A stretch of 64,000 nt of DNA from Bacteroidota bacterium (GTDB lineage Bacteria; Bacteroidota; Bacteroidia; Chitinophagales; Chitinophagaceae): assembly GCA_016706595.1 (NCBI GenBank), contig JADJJH010000001.1:124001-188000 (forward strand), read 5' to 3'. Every line of letters starts with the position of its first letter. Position 1 is the stretch's first letter. The notes under the pieces were generated by a model. It was not told where the DNA came from. It saw only the letters and a program-made list of their open reading frames with translations, and did no database searches. Made by a program: the position numbers and the translations under genes. Positions 10,411 through 19,325 of this stretch are shown here, piece after piece.

Positions 10411-13400
10411 ATGGTAAGATGCGGTTATAGTAGTCCTTCTGCGCACACTAATAATTCATATTATAGAGTTTTCAATTTGCCTGCCTTAGGAATCCCATCC
10501 TATCAAATAGACAGTATTAATGTGGCAATTAGTTCTGCAAATTCACCTTCAGGCTCTCAGCCAATGCAAGTGAAATTACATACTTTAAGTGGGGCTTTTG
10601 TATTGGCAAATTTAACTTTATTGAATAGCCAAACGATCATGGTACCTAATATGGGGTCAGGAATGATAACGGTTCCTATTTCAGCATTGGTGCCTGCTAA
10701 TTCAGTATTAGTTGTAGAGGTATTCACACCGAATGGGTTTGCAAATTCTAACAGTTTATGGCTTGGAAGGAGTGCTTCAGAAAATGCGCCAACCTACAAA
10801 ACTGATGAATGTGGAAACATTGAACCTGCAACAACGGCTTCATTTGGCTTTCCAACTAGCAGACTTCTAATGAATGTATTTGGTCGTCCACCTTACGTAC
10901 AAACTACCGGATTAGCTTCTGGAAGTTTATATCCTATTGGCACAACCACGAATACGTTTGTTACCACCGATGCAGCAGGTAATACAGCAAGTTGTTCATT
11001 TACGGTTACGGTTACCGATAATGAATTACCAATAATTGCTTGTCCGGCAAATATTTCTGTAAGCAATGATCCAGGAAATTGCAGTGCTGTGGTAACTTAT
11101 ACAGCACCAGTAGGCACTGATAATTGCCCTGGTTCAGCAACAGTACAAATAGCAGGTTTAGCAAGTGGAGCTACCTTCCCGATAGGAACCACAACGAATA
11201 CGTTTAAGGTTACTGATGCAAGTGGTAATACTGCAACGTGTAGTTTTACAGTAACGGTGAATGATACGGAACTACCTTCTATCACATGTCCTGCAAACAT
11301 CACGCTGAACAACGATGTAAATGTTTGTGGTGCGGTGGTAACCTATACTGCACCAACAGGCACCGATAATTGTCCTGGTTCAACAACGATACAAACTTCA
11401 GGTTTACCGAGCGGTTCAACCTTCCCGGTTGGAACAACCACTAATACTTTTGTAGTAACGGATGCATCAAACAACACAACAAGTTGCTCATTTACGGTAA
11501 CGGTACTCGATACGCAAGCGCCTGTATTAAGTGCGCCTGCAAACCAAACTTTGAATGTATTAACAACGATTTGTGCGGGTGAGTATGTGATACCTAACCC
11601 GATGAGTGAGAATTGTCCGGGTTCAACATGGGGCTTTATTTTATCAGGCGCTTCTATTGGAACGGTAACAGGTATACCGGCGGGTAATAGCAGTTTAGTA
11701 GTTGTATTTAATAAAGGTCTTACCACAGTAACTTTAACAGGCATTGATGCTGCAGGTAATGCGGCAACACCGGTAAGCTTTACGGTAACGGTACTTGATA
11801 ATATCAATCCAACGATAGCATGTGTTGGCAATCAAACGCTTACGTCTGCACAAGGATCATGTTCGCAAACCTATAGTATCCCATCACCAACGATGTCGGA
11901 TAATTGTGTGGGCGCCTTGTATTGGAGCGCATCTTTCTCGGGCAATCCTGTAGGTAATCCAAGTAGTATAAGTGGCTTAAGTAATGGAGCAAACTCAGCA
12001 AGCTTAAACTTTAATGTAGGTACAACCACAGTTACTTTAACGGCTACAGATTCAAGCGGTAATACCTCAACTTGTAGCTTTACGGTAACGGTAAATGATA
12101 CGCAAGCACCAAGTATAAGTTGTCCTGCAAATATGAGCACAAACAACGATAATGGAGTTTGTGGTGCGGTAGTAAACTTTACAGCACCTATGGGTACCGA
12201 TAATTGTCCTGGCGCAAGCACAGCACAAACATCAGGTTTGCCAAGCGGTTCAACCTTCCCGATAGGAACCACTACGAATACCTTCACGGTAACAGATGCG
12301 AGTGGCAATACAGCATCATGCAGCTTTACGGTTACGGTGAACGATACCGAAGCGCCAACGATAACATGTAATACAAACATCACTACATCAAACGATAATG
12401 GAGTTTGTGGTGCAGCAGTAAGCTACACAGTAACAAGTACTGATAATTGTGCAGGACAAACGATAGCGCAAACATCAGGTTTAGCTAGTGGTTCAGTCTT
12501 CCCAATTGGAACTACAACGAATGCGTTCACTGTAACAGATGCGAGTGGCAATACCGCAACGTGTAGTTTTACAGTTACTGTAAACGATAGTGAAGCGCCA
12601 AGTATCACATGCAATGCAAACATCACTACCAATAATGATAATGGAGTATGTGGTGCAGCAGTAAGCTACACAGTAACAAGTACTGATAATTGTGCAGGAC
12701 AAACAATTGCGCAAACATCAGGTTTGCCAAGCGGTTCAGTCTTCCCTATAGGAACCACTACCAACTCATTCACAGTAACAGATGCATCAGGCAATACCGC
12801 ATCATGCAGCTTTACGGTTACGATAAATGATAGTGAAGCGCCAACAATCACATGTAATGCAAACATCACTACCAATAATGATAATGGAGTATGTGGTGCA
12901 GCGGTAAGTTATACAGTAACAAGTACTGATAATTGTGCAGGACAAACAATTGCGCAAACTTCAGGTTTGCCAAGCGGTTCAGTCTTCCCTGTAGGAACCA
13001 CTACCAACTCATTCACGGTAACAGATGCATCAGGCAATACCGCAACATGCAGCTTTACAGTTACGGTGAATGATAATGAAGCACCAAGTATTACATGTAA
13101 TACAAACATCACTACCAATAATGATAATGGAGTATGTGGTGCAGCGGTAAGCTACACAGTAACAAGTACTGATAATTGTGCAGGACAAACAATTGCACAA
13201 ACATCAGGATTGCCAAGCGGTTCAGTCTTCCCTGTAGGAACCACTACCAACTCATTCACGGTAACAGATGCATCAGGCAATACAGCAACTTGCAGCTTTA
13301 CAGTAACGGTGAATGATGCAGAAGCGCCAAGTATTACATGCAATGCAAACATCACTACCAATAATGATAATGGAGTATGTGGTGCAGCGGTAAACTATAC

Positions 13401-16335
13401 AGTAACAAGTACTGATAATTGTGCAGGACAAACAATTGCACAAACATCAGGTTTGCCAAGCGGTTCAGTCTTCCCTATAGGAACCACTACCAACTCATTC
13501 ACGGTAACAGATGCATCAGGCAATACAGCAACGTGCAGCTTTACAGTAACGGTGAATGATGCAGAAGCACCAAGCATAAGTTGCAACGCAAACATCACCA
13601 CCAATAATGATAACGGTGTTTGTGGAGCAGCGGTAAGCTATACAGTAACAAGTACTGATAATTGCCCTGGACAAACAATTGCACAAACATCAGGTTTAGC
13701 AAGTGGTTCAACTTTCCCGATAGGCACCACCACGAATATCTTTATGGTAACAGACGCATCAGGCAATACAGCAACTTGCAGCTTTACAGTAACGGTGAAC
13801 GATACTGAAGCGCCAAGCATTACATGCAATGCCAACATCACTACAACAAATGATAATGGCGTTTGTGGAGCATTAGTAAACTATACAGTTACAAGCAATG
13901 ATAATTGCCTTGGACAAACGATAGCGCAAACAGCAGGTTTGACAAGCGGTTCTATCTTCCCAATCGGCACTACTACGAATGCGTTCACTGTAACCGATGC
14001 ATCAGGTAATACAGCTACATGTTCGTTTGATGTAACCGTAACAGATACGGAACTTCCATTGATTACTTGTCCAAGTAATATTGAAACTTGTGATCCATTA
14101 GTGATGTATACAGTGACCGCATCTGATAATTGTGGTTCACCAACGATTACCTATTCACAAGCCTCAGGAACGATGTTTGCGATAGGCACCACAATGGTAA
14201 AAGCAATTGCAACTGATATGTATGGTAATAAAGATTCATGCACATTTACAGTATTGGTGAAACCAACATCAGCTACCTCATCAAGTGAAGATGTATGTGA
14301 TGAGTATATATGGGTAGAGAACAATAATACCGTATACAATACAAGTGGAATGTATAGTCAAACCTTTACGAATATGTATGGTTGTGATTCGGTACATACC
14401 TTGAACTTAATTGTTCGCCATAGTACAAGCTCAGTTGAGAATGTAACAGCGGCAAATAGTTATACATGGTTAGCTACTACACTTACCTATACTACAGCAG
14501 GAACCTATACGCATACTTTAACGAATGCAGTAGGTTGTGATAGTTTACTCACTTTACATTTATCGATTATTACCATAAATGCACAACGTGATGCGAACAT
14601 CTCATGCCATGGCAGTAATGATGGAACGGGTCAAGCAACTGCGATAGGCGGTACAGGTAATTTTGTATATGATATAGATGGCGGAACTAACTTCAACAAT
14701 ACTACAGGTTACTTCCAAAATCTAAGTGCAGGTATACATACGATATGTGCTAAGGAACTTCCATCTAATGTAGTGGTATGTGATACGTTCGAGATTACCG
14801 AACCTACAGCAATAGTGATAGTACTTACGGTTGATTCAACGGTATCGTGCTTAGGCAATGATGGAGGTATTAGCGCCAGTATTACGGGCGGTGTAACGAT
14901 CAATCAGCCTTATTTAACTACATGGAGTAGTGGTGCACCGGGTATGTATGATACCTATGTTACGGGTTTAACACCGGGAACCTATACGGTAAGTGTTGAG
15001 GATGATAATTATTGTCATGCTACAGCAAGTATTACGGTAGGCTTAACTACACCACTCAGTGTAAGTGCCACGCATACAAGCATAAGTTGTTATGGTGGAA
15101 GCAGTGTAATTACACCAAGCACGAATGGCGGAACAGGTGCAGTAACAACTAGCATCAGTGGTGGAACGTATACGGTAACAGCAGGAACGTATACCATTAC
15201 GGCAACAGATACCAAAGGTTGTACAGCGACTACAGAAGTAATTGTAACACAACCTAACTTAATAGCGAACTCTCATAGTGCGGATGTATGTGATACGTAT
15301 ACATGGATAGAGAATGGCAATACAACGTATACCCAAAGTGGTACGTATACGCAAACGTATACCGCACAAAATGGTTGCGACTCGGTGCATACGTTGAATT
15401 TAATGGTTCGTCATAGTAGCAGTTCAACGACAACGATATCACAAGTAGGATGTTATACCTGGGCAGCGAATAATGTAACGTATACGGTATCGGGTGTTCA
15501 TACTTTATCGTATACAAATGCGGCAGGATGTGATAGTACTTCAACCTTAGATGTAACGATTACACCGGGTGTATACTTAGCATCGAAAGTATTCTTGTCG
15601 GCTTGTTATGTAGTAGCCGATGGCTTGATGCATGACAGTTTACGTTTGATTATACCAAACCTAGAACCATATAGTGGCTTCCCTTATAATAAACCAGTAT
15701 TGGGCGGAGCAGCAGGAGAAACCGTAAGCAATACTGTGTTATCAATTACTGGACCAGATGCGATAGTAGATTGGATATTCTTAGAGTTACGTAGTGCAGC
15801 TAATCCATCAGTGGTAGTAGAAACGAAGCGTGCTTTATTGCAACGAGATGGAGATATTGTGAGTCATGTAGATGGAGTATCGCCTGTATTCTTCCCGGCT
15901 TCGGCGAATGATGATTATTATGTGAGTGTAAAACATAGGAATCATTTGGGTGTAATGACAAGCAATGCATTAAGTTTACGAGGATGCAATACAGCGAGTA
16001 TCGACTTTACAACCTCATCACCGGTGTATACGAATGGAAGTATAGTAAATGCGCCACGTAAGTTGATGGGCAGTGTACAAACTTTATGGAGTTCGGATGC
16101 GAACAATAATAAGAATGCGAAGTATAATGGCTTAAGCAATGATAAAGACAAGGTGTTGGCGAGTATTGGCGGACCGGGCTTAATTAATAGCACGGTGTAT
16201 GGTTATCGAGCTGAGGACGTGAACATGGATGGTAAGGTAAGATTTAATGGATTAGACAATGATAGAAATGTGATATTGCTAACGGTAGGCGTAAGCACAC
16301 CAAACAATATCATGAATCAGCATACTCCGAATTAG
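10411..16335 (+). CDS. Giant multidomain surface protein, segment 3 of 3 (C-terminal part)
   Basis: The frame is open from 10351; the ATG at 10411 is merely the first one. Contents: an inserted domain of about 170 residues (10351-10900), HYR units to about 14270 including seven near-identical ones, two CDxYxW/GC repeats of the kind that fills the 44307-51782 protein (14280-14565), SprB-like repeats (14570-15260; motifs ISCHGSNDG and ISCYGG), two more CDxYxW repeats, and a conserved C-terminal module of about 255 residues (15568-16335). The module ends in two dockerin-like calcium-loop candidates, DANNNKNAKYNG and DVNMDGKVRFNG. Known: this ending recurs in Bacteroidota surface proteins, and SprB is the gliding adhesin of Flavobacterium. 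Role inferred: cell-surface adhesion. No classical T9SS type A domain was seen. A strong hairpin overlaps the stop codon. Confidence 0.85.
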   Translation: MVRCGYSSPSAHTNNSYYRVFNLPALGIPSYQIDSINVAISSANSPSGSQPMQVKLHTLSGAFVLANLTLLNSQTIMVPNMGSGMITVPISALVPANSVLVVEVFTPNGFANSNSLWLGRSASENAPTYKTDECGNIEPATTASFGFPTSRLLMNVFGRPPYVQTTGLASGSLYPIGTTTNTFVTTDAAGNTASCSFTVTVTDNELPIIACPANISVSNDPGNCSAVVTYTAPVGTDNCPGSATVQIAGLASGATFPIGTTTNTFKVTDASGNTATCSFTVTVNDTELPSITCPANITLNNDVNVCGAVVTYTAPTGTDNCPGSTTIQTSGLPSGSTFPVGTTTNTFVVTDASNNTTSCSFTVTVLDTQAPVLSAPANQTLNVLTTICAGEYVIPNPMSENCPGSTWGFILSGASIGTVTGIPAGNSSLVVVFNKGLTTVTLTGIDAAGNAATPVSFTVTVLDNINPTIACVGNQTLTSAQGSCSQTYSIPSPTMSDNCVGALYWSASFSGNPVGNPSSISGLSNGANSASLNFNVGTTTVTLTATDSSGNTSTCSFTVTVNDTQAPSISCPANMSTNNDNGVCGAVVNFTAPMGTDNCPGASTAQTSGLPSGSTFPIGTTTNTFTVTDASGNTASCSFTVTVNDTEAPTITCNTNITTSNDNGVCGAAVSYTVTSTDNCAGQTIAQTSGLASGSVFPIGTTTNAFTVTDASGNTATCSFTVTVNDSEAPSITCNANITTNNDNGVCGAAVSYTVTSTDNCAGQTIAQTSGLPSGSVFPIGTTTNSFTVTDASGNTASCSFTVTINDSEAPTITCNANITTNNDNGVCGAAVSYTVTSTDNCAGQTIAQTSGLPSGSVFPVGTTTNSFTVTDASGNTATCSFTVTVNDNEAPSITCNTNITTNNDNGVCGAAVSYTVTSTDNCAGQTIAQTSGLPSGSVFPVGTTTNSFTVTDASGNTATCSFTVTVNDAEAPSITCNANITTNNDNGVCGAAVNYTVTSTDNCAGQTIAQTSGLPSGSVFPIGTTTNSFTVTDASGNTATCSFTVTVNDAEAPSISCNANITTNNDNGVCGAAVSYTVTSTDNCPGQTIAQTSGLASGSTFPIGTTTNIFMVTDASGNTATCSFTVTVNDTEAPSITCNANITTTNDNGVCGALVNYTVTSNDNCLGQTIAQTAGLTSGSIFPIGTTTNAFTVTDASGNTATCSFDVTVTDTELPLITCPSNIETCDPLVMYTVTASDNCGSPTITYSQASGTMFAIGTTMVKAIATDMYGNKDSCTFTVLVKPTSATSSSEDVCDEYIWVENNNTVYNTSGMYSQTFTNMYGCDSVHTLNLIVRHSTSSVENVTAANSYTWLATTLTYTTAGTYTHTLTNAVGCDSLLTLHLSIITINAQRDANISCHGSNDGTGQATAIGGTGNFVYDIDGGTNFNNTTGYFQNLSAGIHTICAKELPSNVVVCDTFEITEPTAIVIVLTVDSTVSCLGNDGGISASITGGVTINQPYLTTWSSGAPGMYDTYVTGLTPGTYTVSVEDDNYCHATASITVGLTTPLSVSATHTSISCYGGSSVITPSTNGGTGAVTTSISGGTYTVTAGTYTITATDTKGCTATTEVIVTQPNLIANSHSADVCDTYTWIENGNTTYTQSGTYTQTYTAQNGCDSVHTLNLMVRHSSSSTTTISQVGCYTWAANNVTYTVSGVHTLSYTNAAGCDSTSTLDVTITPGVYLASKVFLSACYVVADGLMHDSLRLIIPNLEPYSGFPYNKPVLGGAAGETVSNTVLSITGPDAIVDWIFLELRSAANPSVVVETKRALLQRDGDIVSHVDGVSPVFFPASANDDYYVSVKHRNHLGVMTSNALSLRGCNTASIDFTTSSPVYTNGSIVNAPRKLMGSVQTLWSSDANNNKNAKYNGLSNDKDKVLASIGGPGLINSTVYGYRAEDVNMDGKVRFNGLDNDRNVILLTVGVSTPNNIMNQHTPN
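12352..14052 (+). repeat. 243-bp tandem array of seven HYR units
   Basis: Seven units with an exact 243-bp period code ITCNANITTNNDNGVCGAA-type HYR domains with a TSTDNCAGQT core. The first five or six differ at only scattered positions, many of them silent; the last has diverged (TTND, DNCLG). This is the most homogeneous repeat block of the window and a likely site of unit-number change by recombination, and of assembly collapse. Confidence 0.88.
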
Positions 16336-16373
16336 ACTTCCCTTAGGCGACGTAGGAGCCTTAGGGAAGTCTA
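16333..16373 (+). terminator. 15-bp hairpin overlapping the stop codon of the giant gene
   Basis: Perfect inverted repeat with arms 16333-16347 and 16359-16373 and an 11-base loop (CGACGTAGGAG). The left arm starts on the TAG stop codon itself. There is no T run after it, so if it terminates transcription it is not a standard intrinsic terminator; it may instead block 3' exonucleases. A copy with identical arms follows the second giant gene at 51780-51820. Confidence 0.6.
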
Positions 16374-16629
16374 TCCCGAGAGAAGTTCAGCCCCAAGCTG
16401 AACTTCGATTCGGGATATAGGAACAAGAACGAAATCTCGAATCAAAGCATCTTCAGCCCCAAGCTGAACTTCGATTCGGGATATAGGAAATGAGCAGAAT
16501 TTTGTTAGACGTAAGAGCCTTATTCTAACTCGAGATAAGACAATTTAAAGCGAGAAGGTATCTCAAAATTTTCGCTTTAATTGTCTAAAGTCTTATCCCG
16601 AACCATGCGAAGCCTTAGCTGAGCATGGT
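16372..16629. repeat. Array of intergenic hairpins
   Basis: At least four further hairpins follow the first. 16372-16417 is a nested stem (inner 10 bp 16382-16391 with 16397-16406; outer 8 bp 16372-16379 with 16410-16417). Its right part, 38 nt at 16386-16423, is repeated exactly at 16452-16489. 16504-16529 has 6-bp arms around a GACGTAAGAGCCTTA-like core. 16534-16597 is a long imperfect stem. 16602-16629 has 7-bp arms around GA-AGC-CTTA-GCT-GA. The stem arms differ in sequence while the apical cores recur, so pairing rather than sequence seems to be kept. Function unknown. Confidence 0.6.
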
Positions 16630-17009
16630 ATCAGGATGTGGGAGGAGTGAATGATTATGTGAGAAGTAATTCAGAGAAATGCGGAGTGTGATTTCGCGAT
16701 GTAAAAAGTAAGCATCATTTTGAGCAAGGGAATAGTTTTGTCGCTTTAGTTGGTGGATTGCTCGTACATTCTAGTCAGAGAAATAAAATATCATAAGTTA
16801 ATCATCTATCCATTGTACACTCAATACTTTTCAATTTGCTGATATCGAATTCTATTGTGCGATTTTTTTTACCACTAGCTCGCCGAATATCATTGAAATT
16901 GCATTTTCTTTTTTTTTATTGAATCAGTAACCCAAATTGACTGAAGACCTTAATCAACGATGGGGTAAATTTCATTATAAGGAATCACCTAAAATAATAA
17001 GCACTAAAC
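16630..17009. other. Intergenic stretch with nothing recognised
   Basis: About 380 bases of A+T-rich sequence. I see no ORF with coding character, no tRNA-like fold and no further copy of the hairpin cores. T-rich runs occur at 16862-16870 and 16909-16918. Confidence 0.5.
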
Positions 17010-17039
17010 TTGAAATTATAACCTCACTGCTGTAGTTTG
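17010..17039 (+). promoter_or_regulatory. Possible promoter of the 17059 lipoprotein gene
   Basis: TTG at 17010-17012, 19 bases, then GTAGTTTG at 17032-17039. This resembles the Bacteroidota TTG / TAnnTTTG promoter but lacks the TA, so it is weak. It would give a leader of about 12 nt. Confidence 0.35.
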
Positions 17040-17058
17040 GCTTTCATAATCACTGAAT

Positions 17059-17586
17059 ATGCATTTCAATTCAACTGCGCTCATTTTATTTTTATTTGTA
17101 AGCTTGTTTGTGTTTGCCTGCAAAGACCAAGGTAAAGATCCAAATTACAGTCCGATGGTGAATATTTTTTCACCCGAACGCATCGTGGCGGAAAAAGGGA
17201 GTTTTATTAATGCCGATGATGATGAGGAAGATATGATTCGCGTTAGCTATAAAGATTCGGCTTTCTATACGGCTATTTCACGTGTCAGCGTTTTTCGAGT
17301 GGCAACAAAAAAAGAAATCGCTGAATATGTATTAAGTCATTTGAAAGGGGTAAAAACATTGAGGTTATTAGATATCACCCACTATTATCAAATCACGGAA
17401 AAACGCAGTAGCTATTTTATCACCTATTATAAAAATGAAAACACCGATAGAAAATGGGGATGCCGATTAAATTATGCAAAAGGAAGGTATCGATTGCAAA
17501 CACAAAATATACATCCGGATAAATTGAAGGGATTTCAACGAATGATGTCAATGAAGCCTCTTCCTGAAGATTTGAAAGGCTTCTAA
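17059..17586 (+). CDS. Hypothetical lipoprotein
   Basis: 175 residues. Residues 1-20 form a hydrophobic signal ending in VFAC, a plausible signal peptidase II lipobox with the modified Cys at about 21, followed by a charged stretch KDQGKD, as usual in exported Bacteroidota lipoproteins. The rest is a mixed, basic sequence (YYQITEKRSSYFITYYKN) without a family I recognise. It stands alone: the hairpin array of the giant gene lies upstream and pyrE converges on it with a 37-nt gap. The start is fixed by the signal peptide. Function unknown. Confidence 0.7.
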   Translation: MHFNSTALILFLFVSLFVFACKDQGKDPNYSPMVNIFSPERIVAEKGSFINADDDEEDMIRVSYKDSAFYTAISRVSVFRVATKKEIAEYVLSHLKGVKTLRLLDITHYYQITEKRSSYFITYYKNENTDRKWGCRLNYAKGRYRLQTQNIHPDKLKGFQRMMSMKPLPEDLKGF

Positions 17587-17623
17587 TTTTATTTTATAGC
17601 AGAATCCGTAATCCGTCATAAAA

Positions 17624-18253
17624 CTACTTTCCCCATCCTGCTGGATTCTCTCGCCACTGTTGCAATAGTTCTGCCTCACTTTCAGTGATAGTTTGTTTCG
17701 ATAAGGCTAACTCAATTAATGCATTATAGTTACTTAAACTAACTGTTCGGATATTTGCTTTGGCAAAAAGATCTTTAGCTACATCAAAGCCATAACTAAA
17801 AACACTACACAAGCCAATCACCTCGGCACCTGCTTCCTGCAAAGCTACAACTGCTTCCATACTACTTTTGCCGGTCGAAATTAAATCTTCAATTACAACC
17901 ACCTTTTGTCCGGCTTGTAAAACCCCTTCTATTTGATTGCCCATGCCATGCTCTTTAGGTTTCGATCGCACATAAATAAAGGGCAAACTCAACAAATCGG
18001 CAATCAAAGCGCCATGCGGAATGCCAGCAGTGGCTACTCCGGCAATTACTTCTGCTTCGGGAAATTCGGTAAATACCGTGTTGGTTAATTCGCTTTTTAT
18101 AAAATCTCTAACATGTGGATAAGATAAAATTTTGCGATTATCGCAGTAAATTGGGCTCTTCCAACCACTAGCCCAGGTAAAAGGATTTTTTATATCTAAT
18201 TTTACAGCATTAATTTGTATTAATTTTTCGGCAACAGCTAAATCTCTTTTCAT
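17624..18253 (-). CDS. pyrE: Orotate phosphoribosyltransferase
   Basis: 209 residues, the usual length. Converts orotate and PRPP to orotidine 5'-monophosphate, the fifth step of UMP synthesis, in the cytoplasm. The PRPP-binding motif VVVIEDLISTGKSS is clear at about residues 115-128, and the loop KPKEHGMGNQIEG supplies the catalytic-loop Lys and His typical of the family. The start is supported by a near-perfect promoter whose -7 box lies 5 nt before the ATG. It is divergent from a Nudix gene with 48 nt between starts. The carA gene of the same pathway is 35 kb away, so pyrimidine genes are scattered here. Confidence 0.95.
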   Translation of the reverse strand: MKRDLAVAEKLIQINAVKLDIKNPFTWASGWKSPIYCDNRKILSYPHVRDFIKSELTNTVFTEFPEAEVIAGVATAGIPHGALIADLLSLPFIYVRSKPKEHGMGNQIEGVLQAGQKVVVIEDLISTGKSSMEAVVALQEAGAEVIGLCSVFSYGFDVAKDLFAKANIRTVSLSNYNALIELALSKQTITESEAELLQQWRENPAGWGK

Positions 18254-18258
18254 AAACG

Positions 18259-18289
18259 CAAACCTACATAGCGGAAAAGTAATTTACAA
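18259..18289 (-). promoter_or_regulatory. pyrE promoter, Bacteroidota type
   Basis: Read on the minus strand: TTG (18289-18287), exactly 20 bases, TAGGTTTG (18266-18259), then 5 bases and the pyrE ATG. This matches the TTG-N19/20-TAnnTTTG consensus fully. Transcription would begin at or within a base or two of the start codon, so the mRNA is probably leaderless. Confidence 0.8.
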
Positions 18290-18301
18290 ATTGAAAAGCA
18301 C

Positions 18302-18919
18302 ATGATTACTATTATTTTGAACGAAAAGCGGATTTTTCTCACAGATAACTATCATGATTTGATAAGATTATTTGAGATTAAAAATGCTTTCATCTATTTC
18401 ACCATAGATGAAGACAAAGCCACTGAATTGGTCGATCAACTTCTTATCTCAGAAGTGATGGATGCTATTGTAGTGGGTAATATTGAAACCAACCTCGAAG
18501 TTTTTAAACGAGCACTCACTTTGGTGAAAGCCGCTGGCGGAGCAGTGTTTAACGATAAAGATGAAATATTGTTCATTTACCGGCATAAAAAATGGGATAT
18601 GCCGAAAGGTAAACTTGAGCCTGAAGAAACTTTAGAAGAATGTGCATTGCGTGAAGTATGTGAAGAAACCGGATTGCGGAATTTATTAATTGAGTTTGAA
18701 ATTTGTACTACCTATCATATCTATATCGAAGAGGAGATGAAACTGAAGGAAACTACTTGGTTTCAAATGTTTACCGACGATAGATGGTTAACTCCGCAAA
18801 AAGATGAAGGAATCAAAAAAGCCATCTGGGTGCATAAAAATAATATTCGTTTTCAGCTCGAGAAAACGTACCCTTCGATTTTGGAAATATTTCAGAAACT
18901 TACCGAAGTGGAAGATTAA
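18302..18919 (+). CDS. Nudix hydrolase
   Basis: 205 residues. A complete Nudix box lies at about residues 102-124: GKLEPEE, then LREVCEETGL, fitting Gx5Ex7REUxEExGU with all catalytic Glu and Arg present. About 75 residues precede the Nudix fold, which begins at GGAVFNDKDEILFIYRHKKW. Known: Nudix enzymes cleave nucleoside diphosphates linked to another moiety; the substrate cannot be read from the sequence. Cytoplasmic, no signal peptide. It diverges from pyrE and is followed closely by a small conserved-looking gene that probably forms an operon with it. Confidence 0.88.
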   Translation: MITIILNEKRIFLTDNYHDLIRLFEIKNAFIYFTIDEDKATELVDQLLISEVMDAIVVGNIETNLEVFKRALTLVKAAGGAVFNDKDEILFIYRHKKWDMPKGKLEPEETLEECALREVCEETGLRNLLIEFEICTTYHIYIEEEMKLKETTWFQMFTDDRWLTPQKDEGIKKAIWVHKNNIRFQLEKTYPSILEIFQKLTEVED

Positions 18920-18938
18920 ATCAATAAAATGTAAACGA

Positions 18939-19307
18939 TTGAAGGTTCTAAAAGTTGATAATCAAAGTATAGCCATCTATTTCAATCAGCAAGAAATTGT
19001 AGTTGAAACGGTTGCGCAATTGCAAAAAGATATGTCAACTTTTGGCATCGAAATTACTTTTTCAGGCAATATGCATTCTGTTTACAATGAACTTCATAGC
19101 CAATTGGTAAATGCCATTCATCAAATCGGAATATCAGGTACAAAAATCTATTCTATTTTGTATCGCATCGATATATCTGAAAAAGAAATCGCCCAAGCCA
19201 CTGCCGATAATCCTCATTATAATCAAGTTGAGGTGCTTGCTCATCAAATGATTCTCCGCGAATTGAAAAAAGTACTTACGCGGAGGGCCATTGCAGGGAA
19301 AATGTAA
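18939..19307 (+). CDS. Conserved-looking small protein of unknown function
   Basis: About 122 residues from a TTG start at 18939 (KVLKVDNQSIAIYFNQQE). The frame stays open upstream to 18804 but there it overlaps the Nudix gene out of frame and reads like noise, so I reject that start. The nearby ATG at 18929 is followed at once by a stop in another frame. The product looks soluble and alpha/beta with a basic end (LKKVLTRRAIAGKM). It lies 19 nt after the Nudix gene on the same strand, suggesting co-transcription. I do not recognise the family; start uncertain. Confidence 0.6.
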   Translation: MKVLKVDNQSIAIYFNQQEIVVETVAQLQKDMSTFGIEITFSGNMHSVYNELHSQLVNAIHQIGISGTKIYSILYRIDISEKEIAQATADNPHYNQVEVLAHQMILRELKKVLTRRAIAGKM

Positions 19308-19325
19308 ATTAGGAATTAGATGTTA

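Noticed and set aside
9342..13841. Regular minus-strand ORFs of 62-75 codons spaced 243-246 bases apart
   Set aside because: They are antisense shadows of the HYR units; the repeat period and composition explain them.
12352..14052. CRISPR array
   Set aside because: The 243-bp units are coding and lack spacer-repeat structure; no cas gene is in the window.
18804..18938. Upstream start for the small gene after the first Nudix gene
   Set aside because: This part overlaps the Nudix gene out of frame and has no protein-like composition.
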